DNA of 64,000 bases from Agrococcus baldri. GTDB lineage: Bacteria > Actinomycetota > Actinomycetes > Actinomycetales > Microbacteriaceae. The stretch covers positions 248,001 through 312,000 of the forward strand of contig FOZN01000002.1 of NCBI GenBank assembly GCA_900114805.1, written 5' to 3'. The notes under the pieces are model-generated. The model was not told the DNA's origin, searched no databases, and saw only the letters and a program-made list of their open reading frames with translations. Position 1 is the stretch's first letter. Each line of letters begins with the position of its first letter. Of the stretch, positions 12,775 through 19,534 are shown piece after piece. Position numbers and translations under genes: made by a program.

Positions 12775-15700
12775 TCAGCTGCCTTTGCGACTGGAACGGA
12801 TCCTCGTTTGCGCGAAGAGAACTGCGGCGGTGAGCAGACCGAGCAGGAGCACGCCTGCGCCGCCGAAGAGATAAGTGTCGGCGCCGATGCCGCCGGTGAG
12901 GGGAAGTGCGAGCGCGGGTGCCGGGCGGTTGACGAAGCGATAGATCGCGTGATCGCCGGCTTCGACGGTCACCACCTCATCGACCGTCGTCCAGTGGGGA
13001 CTCGCATGGTCGACCTGAGCCGGCTCACCATCCCACCGTTGCAGTTCGGTACCGAGGTAGGCGTAGTCGCCCATGTCCTCCGTGAGGGTGTAGCGGTGAC
13101 CGGGGCGTACATACATCGTGTTGTCACGTGACACACTGGCGCTGCCGGGGATGTCGGCTAGCACCGGTAGCGTGCCGGCCGCGAGCGCAAACGGTGTGGC
13201 GGACAATTCGAACGCGCTGGCGTCCAAGCCACCGCCGAGGTCATTTTCGACGAGCTTCAGTAGCGAAAGTCGGGCTGTCGTGTTCGTGACAGTGCAGACG
13301 ACGTTCAGACCAGCTGTCGGCACAACGACTCGGTCGTTGACTACCTCGATTCTTGTTCCGTTAGTCGTCTCACAAAACCAACCAATTGTCGGATCCGCGA
13401 TGTAGGTGGCGAGGCCAGCATCTTCAGCGAGCTCGTAGGTGGCGCCTGGGCTAATCGGCGCACTGACGCCCGACGATCCAGAAGGCCCCGGCAGCGCGGC
13501 CGCGCCGTCGACGGCGATGGCAGACAGTTGCCAGGCGGATGCGAGCGTCGAATCGCCGAACGAGATCGACTTCACCAGTGCGAGCGTCGTCGGCAGCACA
13601 CGGTTGGTAATCTCGCACTCAACGCTCCAACCCGGAGCTATTCCGGCGACGACGTCATCTTGGGTGCCTTGAGCGGCGTTGAGCGTGACCGTGTTGGTGA
13701 CGCCAGCAGCAGTCGTGACAACGCAGGAGCCGGAGGCAAATTCGAAGCCTGGCTGCTGCACCTCTGAGATCGCGACAAGGGCACGTGCGCTCGCGCTTCC
13801 GAAGTTCAGTACCCACGAAACCTCGCCGTTTGCGTCCGATACCTGACCAGCGACCGGACTGGCTGTGACAGTTCCGGCAGTGGCAGTGCTCGCCGCAGCA
13901 AGGATCCAGCCATCGTCGGGGCGCTGAACACCTGAGGTGTCCTCGACAATCTTGCGCACAACGACGCCAGCGATCAAAGGCGCATTCCGGAACGTGCAAA
14001 CGACGCTGGCACCACCGCGTGGCGGCATTGTGATGGTGTCGAATCTTCCCTCGCCTGACGCGATGACCGTGCCTCGCTCATCGACACAGGTGTACGTCGA
14101 GCTGTACCTGTCGCCGTTAGCCAAAACGGACTCGCGGATGGAGTACGCCTGGCCGCTCGCCACCGTGATCGGACCGACCTGCTCTTGCTGAACGCCCGAC
14201 TGGTTGCCAGTCGTTCTGACGCTTCCGAGCGTCGTGCTGCCGCGCGCAACGGTCAGGGTGAATTGGTCGGAACTGGCGAAGCGCGAGACGACGTCCTTCC
14301 GGACCGTGAGCGTCACCGGGGATAGACATCCCGCTAGGTCGACCGTGCCCGAAAGCTCGGTTGTGACTGCTCCCGGCTGCAACCCACTTGAGGGGTCGTA
14401 GATGCGGACGTCAGTCCCGTTGCTGAGATAGCTGTGCCCATCCGCTTCGAAAGCGAACCCGTTGACATCTCGGATGCCGGTAAACGAAGAGACGGTCTGT
14501 GCGACCATTGCGTCGCCAGCCGTGAGAATGCTGGCTGGAATCGTGTATATCCGCGTGGTCGCAGTGGACTGCTGGTTCTGCAGCATGAACAGGTTGCCCG
14601 CGGCGTCGAACGCGATGTCACCATTGCTGGTGGCGTTCAGGGGGACCGAGACGGTTCCTCGCAGTACCGGGCGGGCGTTGCTCTGAGGGTCGAACACCCA
14701 AACGTCGAAGAACGTGGAGTTGCCGACCTGACGGTATCCACCGAAGTAGTAGCGACCATCCATCAGGTTCGTCGCACCACCGACTACCACCGTGCCCGAG
14801 GCAACGGCCGAGAACGTGACCCGCTGCCAGCCGCTGGCCACGCTGTAGGTGTGGATCGCTTGTACGCCGTAGGCGTTACCGGTGCGCTCAGCCACGAACA
14901 TCGACGTGCCGCCGGGGCCGATGCCCAGGGCATTCAGGCCGCCTCCGCCAGAGACCTGCGGGATCGTGTCGAATCGCGATAGCACCGCGTCCCCGTGACC
15001 GGACGGCCGGCTGATCTGAGTCACCACTCCAGCGGACGACAGGGCATAGATTGTCCCCGAAACGCATGAGGCCGCCGGGTAGGTGCCGAGGTGGAACGTC
15101 TCGAGGTCACCGATGCCGTTGGGGCGGTCTCCGTATCGGGAGTACCTCCACTCGGTGCTCTCCCAAAACGTTCCGGCCGGCTCGCCCACGGGCCGCACCC
15201 GGTACTCGTGCCGCCGGTTGCTCGTATCCGCCTGGACACGATTGGCGGATCCCACATACGCCACCTGAAACTCACCGGGATCCGGATCGAGATCACCCGT
15301 GGGCGAGCACTGGCCCGCAACAACGCAGTCGGTGATCGTCGTTGTGCTGGTCCAGCCTTGCTCAACCCACCTCGGCCAGATGATGATCCACCGCCGTTCG
15401 ACGATCTGCTGCTCGATCTCGAATGTCGTTCCTGCCTGTGTCGGCGACACTCGCCAATGCAGGTAGGGCGGGTCTACGCCGGTTTCGGCGGAGTTGACAG
15501 CCAAAGTGCCGACGGTCGGGGCGGGTGCAGCTGCCGTCGGAGGCGACGGCAGCGAGGTCGGCTCTGCAGACGGCGACTGCGCTGGCGTCTGCGTAGGAGC
15601 GACCGCCGGCACAGGTGGGGCAGTGTGTTCTGCGGGCGCCGTAGGTTCCGGCGTCTCTGCCGCCACGGAATCAGCCGCGGAATCTGTCGCGGTCGGTTCG

Positions 15701-15858
15701 GGGGTCGAGCTCGCCTCAGCCTCTGCAGCGTCGGCGATCGATGCGAGGGCCGTCGGCACCGCGTGAAGGTAGGGAAGGCTCAGCGCAACCACAACAGCAC
15801 CAAGCACTGCCGTCGCTCGCAACGAGCGCCGGCAGCGTGCAGAGGTGTGCGTGACCAA
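12775..15858 (-). CDS. LPXTG pilus tip/adhesin protein, cluster 1
   Basis: A 1027-residue wall-anchored protein, first gene of pilus operon 1. Order: signal peptide (to ~40), Pro/Thr/Glu-rich stalk (45-115), a beta-sandwich-like region, a propeller-like stretch (about 255-500) with repeats such as NALGIGPGGTSMFVAE and GDIAFDAAGNLFML, then four prealbumin/DUF5979-like modules (each beginning VRKDV, VRKIVE, LVKSIS or LLKLVE and ending CTVTN or CTFRN), and finally LPLTGG, a membrane segment and a basic tail. A propeller head suggests ligand or surface binding. The start is TTG at 15858 with AGGGA upstream; no in-frame ATG fits better. It ends one base before an in-frame ATG of the pilin gene. 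Confidence 0.85.
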   Translation of the reverse strand: MVTHTSARCRRSLRATAVLGAVVVALSLPYLHAVPTALASIADAAEAEASSTPEPTATDSAADSVAAETPEPTAPAEHTAPPVPAVAPTQTPAQSPSAEPTSLPSPPTAAAPAPTVGTLAVNSAETGVDPPYLHWRVSPTQAGTTFEIEQQIVERRWIIIWPRWVEQGWTSTTTITDCVVAGQCSPTGDLDPDPGEFQVAYVGSANRVQADTSNRRHEYRVRPVGEPAGTFWESTEWRYSRYGDRPNGIGDLETFHLGTYPAASCVSGTIYALSSAGVVTQISRPSGHGDAVLSRFDTIPQVSGGGGLNALGIGPGGTSMFVAERTGNAYGVQAIHTYSVASGWQRVTFSAVASGTVVVGGATNLMDGRYYFGGYRQVGNSTFFDVWVFDPQSNARPVLRGTVSVPLNATSNGDIAFDAAGNLFMLQNQQSTATTRIYTIPASILTAGDAMVAQTVSSFTGIRDVNGFAFEADGHSYLSNGTDVRIYDPSSGLQPGAVTTELSGTVDLAGCLSPVTLTVRKDVVSRFASSDQFTLTVARGSTTLGSVRTTGNQSGVQQEQVGPITVASGQAYSIRESVLANGDRYSSTYTCVDERGTVIASGEGRFDTITMPPRGGASVVCTFRNAPLIAGVVVRKIVEDTSGVQRPDDGWILAAASTATAGTVTASPVAGQVSDANGEVSWVLNFGSASARALVAISEVQQPGFEFASGSCVVTTAAGVTNTVTLNAAQGTQDDVVAGIAPGWSVECEITNRVLPTTLALVKSISFGDSTLASAWQLSAIAVDGAAALPGPSGSSGVSAPISPGATYELAEDAGLATYIADPTIGWFCETTNGTRIEVVNDRVVVPTAGLNVVCTVTNTTARLSLLKLVENDLGGGLDASAFELSATPFALAAGTLPVLADIPGSASVSRDNTMYVRPGHRYTLTEDMGDYAYLGTELQRWDGEPAQVDHASPHWTTVDEVVTVEAGDHAIYRFVNRPAPALALPLTGGIGADTYLFGGAGVLLLGLLTAAVLFAQTRIRSSRKGS

Positions 15859-16149
15859 TGAGGTTCCATCCCTGGAGAGTCGTGAGTGGGGCGATCGCGC
15901 TGGGCGCTTCGAGGGCGGGCCGTCGGTGGTCTCCGGTGCTGATCGCTTCGTCTACGAACGTATTGAGCGAACCTCAGGACGGAAGGGCGGAGTGCACAGT
16001 GGAGGCTCAAGGCTCCGCCAGAGATTCAAAACCGAACGACATGAAACAGTGTTCGACTAGAGGTTTCCTCAAACTTGCTTGAGACTTGCTCAAGATCGGA
16101 ATGTCGGCCCGCTGACGCGACGGACATCCGCCACGCGTAGCCTGGCCTC
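15859..16149. promoter_or_regulatory. Divergent promoter region, pilus operon 1 / HAD gene
   Basis: A 291-base gap without a gene. Next to the HAD side are two adjoining 11-base direct repeats, ACTTGCTTGAG (16072-16082) and ACTTGCTCAAG (16083-16093). They also form overlapping inverted repeats (CTTGAG/CTCAAG at 16077-16093 and CTCAA/TTGAG at 16067-16082). This looks like a regulator binding site. A minus-strand -10-like TACGTT lies at 15957-15962, with no good -35. Confidence 0.45.
16138..16143 (+). promoter_or_regulatory. Putative -10 box for leaderless HAD gene
   Basis: TAGCCT is six bases before the ATG at 16150, and no Shine-Dalgarno sequence is visible. Confidence 0.45.
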
Positions 16150-16974
16150 ATGCCCAACCGCACGCGCGCTGACATCGAATGCTGGCTGACCGACATGGAC
16201 GGCGTCCTGGTACACGAGGACCGCCCGCTCCCCGGCGCCAAGGAGCTGCTGCAGCAGTGGAAGGACGCCGGCACCGAGTTCCTGGTGCTCACGAACAACT
16301 CGATCTTCACGCCCCGCGACCTCGCGGCGCGACTGCGCGCATCCGGCCTCCATGTGCCCGAGGAGCGCATCTGGACGAGCGCGCTCGCCACCGCGGACTT
16401 CCTGCGCGACCAGGCGCCCGGCGGCTCGGCCTACGTGATCGGTGAGGCGGGCATCATCACCGCGCTGCACGAGATCGGGTTCACCATGACCGACACCGAT
16501 CCCGACTTCGTGGTGATCGGCGAGACCCGCTCCTACTCGTTCGAGGCGATCACGAAGGCCATCCGCCTGATCGCCGCCGGCGCCCGCTTCATCTCCACCA
16601 ACCCCGATGCGACGGGCCCGAGCGCCGACGGCATCCTGCCGGCCACCGGCGCGATCAACGCGCTCATCACGAAGGCGACCGGTCGCGTGCCCTACATCGT
16701 CGGCAAGCCGAACCCGATGATGTTCCGCTCGGCGCTCAACAAGATCGGTGCGCACAGCGAGGTAACCGGCATGATCGGCGACCGCATGGACACCGACATC
16801 ATCGCCGGCATGGAGGCGGGCCTGCACACGGTGCTCGTGATGACCGGCATCTCGAACCCGGCGCTCGTTGAGACCTACCCCTTCCGCCCCGACGAGATGC
16901 TCGAGAGCGTGCAGGACCTGGTCGACCCGAAGCCGGTCGTCTCCGAGCTCGACGAGCCGCACGCCGACGTCTGA
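16150..16974 (+). CDS. HAD-IIA family (NagD-like) phosphatase
   Basis: A 274-residue HAD-superfamily hydrolase. Motif I is LTDMDGVLVHED (nucleophile Asp and general acid Asp), motif II FLVLTNNS, motif III the Lys in VGKPNPMMF, and motif IV MIGDRMDTDIIAG. The cap and motif order are of the NagD/NIF3-like IIA subclass, which dephosphorylates small sugar or nucleotide phosphates; the exact substrate is not evident. It stands alone on the plus strand between two minus-strand pilus operons, and probably marks the point where one operon was inserted or duplicated. Confidence 0.9.
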   Translation: MPNRTRADIECWLTDMDGVLVHEDRPLPGAKELLQQWKDAGTEFLVLTNNSIFTPRDLAARLRASGLHVPEERIWTSALATADFLRDQAPGGSAYVIGEAGIITALHEIGFTMTDTDPDFVVIGETRSYSFEAITKAIRLIAAGARFISTNPDATGPSADGILPATGAINALITKATGRVPYIVGKPNPMMFRSALNKIGAHSEVTGMIGDRMDTDIIAGMEAGLHTVLVMTGISNPALVETYPFRPDEMLESVQDLVDPKPVVSELDEPHADV

Positions 16975-17030
16975 GCCTTGGCGGCTGTTGCCCGCCGCAC
17001 TTTGACGGCGGATGCGTCGAGGCCGCGCGC

Positions 17031-17933
17031 TCAGCGGCGCGGCGTGGGCAGCCGGGGCGTGACGAGGCTGCGGTAGCCGACCGACAGGGCCCAGCCGCCA
17101 GCGAGCAGCACCGACCACCAGGGCGCGCCAGGGACCTCGGGCATCACAAGCTCCTCGGCTGCGGCGGTGTCGGCGGCGGGGGTGGCGATGCGCTCACCCG
17201 TGACGATGATGCGGTGGCTGTTGATGCCCAGCGGCGTGCAGGTGACGAGGCTCACGAGGTCGCCGCCGGATTCCGGCAGCAGCAGATCGGTGTTGCCCGG
17301 CTCGATCACCTGCACCTCGCGCACCCGATAGACGAGCACCTCGCCGTAGACCTCGAGCTCGAAGACATCGCCGGTCTCGACCTTGTCGAGATCGCTGAAC
17401 AGCACGGCCTCGGGCAGGCCCCGGTGCGCGGTGAGCACGGTGTGGTTGCCGTCGCCCCCGACCGGCATCGCCGAGCCGAGCAGGTGGCCGACGCCGCGCC
17501 GTAGCGTGGCCTCGTCGGTGCCGTGGTAGATCGGCAGGTCGACCGCGATGGAGGGGATGCGGATGCGAGCCATCACGTCAGCAGGTCCCAGATCGAGCTG
17601 CTCCTGGTACGCGCGCACGATCGCCTGCTGGTCGGCGAGCGGCGTCCCGCCGTAGGGGTCGATCAGCGCGCCGCCGCTCAGGGTCGCGTTGTAGGCGCGG
17701 GCCGACGCGAGCTCCTCTTCACGCCCGACTGGGCCGAGCTCGGTCATCACCTCGCTGTAGTCCTCGACCTGGAACGACTGCTCGAGCTGCGAGAACCAGC
17801 CGGCTCCCGCTGGGTAGAGCGCGATGCTCGTGCCGAGCATCCCCATGACCGCGATCACCAACGACGCCACCCCGGCTCGTGCGCGCTGCGCGCGCCGCTC
17901 GCCCGGTGGCGTCTCGATCGTGCGGGTCATCAT
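17031..17933 (-). CDS. Class C (pilus-assembly) sortase, cluster 2
   Basis: A 300-residue paralogue of the sortase at 10210-11157. Lid motif IDPYGGTP, catalytic His in LTAHRGLPEA, Cys in LVTCTPLGINSHR, N- and C-terminal membrane segments. A long block from the lid to the catalytic Arg is nearly identical to the first sortase, also at DNA level, so the two arose by recent duplication or share recombination. ATG at 17933 (a second ATG follows directly) with AAGG upstream. Last gene of pilus operon 2. The N-terminal cytosolic part and C-terminus differ most. Confidence 0.92.
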   Translation of the reverse strand: MMTRTIETPPGERRAQRARAGVASLVIAVMGMLGTSIALYPAGAGWFSQLEQSFQVEDYSEVMTELGPVGREEELASARAYNATLSGGALIDPYGGTPLADQQAIVRAYQEQLDLGPADVMARIRIPSIAVDLPIYHGTDEATLRRGVGHLLGSAMPVGGDGNHTVLTAHRGLPEAVLFSDLDKVETGDVFELEVYGEVLVYRVREVQVIEPGNTDLLLPESGGDLVSLVTCTPLGINSHRIIVTGERIATPAADTAAAEELVMPEVPGAPWWSVLLAGGWALSVGYRSLVTPRLPTPRR

Positions 17934-17951
17934 CGCCCTTCGCGCGACGGG

Positions 17952-17995
17952 TTCGGCTCCGTGGCAGAGGTGGGTGCCTCTGCCACGGAGCCGAA
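17952..17995 (-). terminator. Hairpin between pilin 2 and sortase 2
   Basis: Perfect 19-bp inverted repeat: left arm 17952-17970 (TTCGGCTCCGTGGCAGAGG), right arm 17977-17995, six-base loop TGGGTG. It fills the gap between the pilin stop (18001) and the sortase start (17933). No T-run follows on the minus strand. Position and strength mirror the hairpin of cluster 1; the arms share GGCAGAGG. Likely partial terminator or mRNA 3' stabiliser. Confidence 0.72.
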
Positions 17996-18000
17996 TGGAA

Positions 18001-19473
18001 TCAGTGCTCGGCCTGCGCCTTGCGGCGTCGGATCAGCGCCGTGCCGATCGCGATGGTCAGGAGGCCGAAGCCGCCGATCATGAAGGCTGCCTCACCCGAG
18101 CCACCCGTCAGGGGCAGCTCGTATGGCCGCACCTGCGGGTTGACGACCTGCAGCTCGATCTCGGCGTCCGTGCCCGAAACAACCGGGAGCGTCCAGGAGG
18201 TCGTTCCGCCGAGCGTGTAGCCGGCGGGCGCCGCGACCTCGCGGAAGACGTACTCCAGCGTTCCCGCCTGGTTGGTGCGGAGACCGTGGATCGTCACGAT
18301 GCCGTTCGCGTCGCTCGTCCACTCCGAGACGCCGTTGATGGCGATCGGGTGCTCGAACAGCAGATCCGTCGTGAGATAGACGCGGAACTTCGCTCCCGCC
18401 AGTGCCTCAGGGTTCTGAGCGTCGTCGTCGACCTTCTTGATCTCGATGCCGCCCCAGTAGTCGGTCACGGTGTTCGAGTCGATCTGCGAGTCGTTGACGA
18501 ACACCGAACCGATGTTGTCGATCACACCGGTCGGCTCGCCAGGAGCCGTCAGCGAGACGACGGTCGTGTCGAACGTGAGCACGACCTGGCCGCCGTTCGC
18601 GTCCTCGAGTGCTTGCAAGCCAGCGGGATCGGTGAAGTTGACGACGAGCGTGCCACCGGCCCCAGCGAGCGGCGTGATCGTGTAGTCAGTGGGCGTGGTG
18701 AGGGTGCTGCCACCGACGGTCACGACTGCCGAGTCCTCGACATAGTCGAGCCGCGGGTCCAGGACATCCTGGATCGCGTACGAGGTGACGGCCGTGCCCT
18801 GCGAGGCGATCGGCGCGTTCGTGGTGATCGTCCACGGAACCGTGCTGCCCAGACCTTGCTGCACCGCCGGCGGCGTGCTCTTCACCACGTTCGCGACCGT
18901 GTTCTTCGGGTAGACGTGAACGTTGTAGTTCCAGTCCGTCACATTCCCGACGACCTGTGGCTGAGGCACGACGACGAGGAACGGCGCCGACTCGATGACG
19001 ATGCCTGCCCCGGCGGGAGTTGAAAACTCCCTCACGAGGTACACCCCGAGCTCGACGACCGTCGTGACCGCGCCCGTGCCGACGCCATCCGCGCCCGTGG
19101 TCGCGGTGACCGGAGCACCGAGCGGGTACGCAACGTCGTCGTCGATGACATCGGTGGCCGTCAGCGTCGGGAGCATCGCCCAGTCCGCGTTGTCGAACAC
19201 ATCGAGGCTCTCAACGCGTTCGATGGTGAACACAACGCCGTCGATCGGGTCGCCGGCGACAGGATCCGTGGGGCTGCCGGTGCCGACCGGACCGGGGACC
19301 GCTGGCTGCTCGTGCTTGTGGATAGTGATCGACGGCGGTGGGTCCGTCGGAGCGACGATGTTCGGTGCGGCGGATGCGGGCAGTGCCCCTCCGAGGACGG
19401 TGAGGGTCGCGAACGCGGCCGCTCCGAGCCCGGCGGCGACTCGCGCCGTCAGGCTCCTCTTGGTGGTTGCCAT
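18001..19473 (-). CDS. LPXTG major pilin (SpaH/EbpB type), cluster 2
   Basis: A 490-residue shaft pilin paralogous to the one at 11244-12707. Signal peptide MATTKRSLTARVAAGLG... with cleavage near ALPASAAP, pilin motif WNYNVHVYPKN, E-box-like LEYVFREVAAPAGY, sorting signal LPLTGG, then a membrane segment identical in its first part to pilin 1 (EAAFMIGGFGLL) and RRRKAQAEH. The ATG at 19473 has AAAGGAA ahead. An ATG at 19542 overlapping the tip gene stop has a better AGGAGG seven bases ahead and would add 23 residues; both may be used. The middle domains diverge strongly from pilin 1, consistent with antigenic or receptor difference. Confidence 0.92.
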   Translation of the reverse strand: MATTKRSLTARVAAGLGAAAFATLTVLGGALPASAAPNIVAPTDPPPSITIHKHEQPAVPGPVGTGSPTDPVAGDPIDGVVFTIERVESLDVFDNADWAMLPTLTATDVIDDDVAYPLGAPVTATTGADGVGTGAVTTVVELGVYLVREFSTPAGAGIVIESAPFLVVVPQPQVVGNVTDWNYNVHVYPKNTVANVVKSTPPAVQQGLGSTVPWTITTNAPIASQGTAVTSYAIQDVLDPRLDYVEDSAVVTVGGSTLTTPTDYTITPLAGAGGTLVVNFTDPAGLQALEDANGGQVVLTFDTTVVSLTAPGEPTGVIDNIGSVFVNDSQIDSNTVTDYWGGIEIKKVDDDAQNPEALAGAKFRVYLTTDLLFEHPIAINGVSEWTSDANGIVTIHGLRTNQAGTLEYVFREVAAPAGYTLGGTTSWTLPVVSGTDAEIELQVVNPQVRPYELPLTGGSGEAAFMIGGFGLLTIAIGTALIRRRKAQAEH

Positions 19474-19534
19474 GGCGGCGTTTCCTTTCGGGTGATGCGC
19501 AGAGGACTGCGACCGGGATGTGGAGAGAAGTTGT

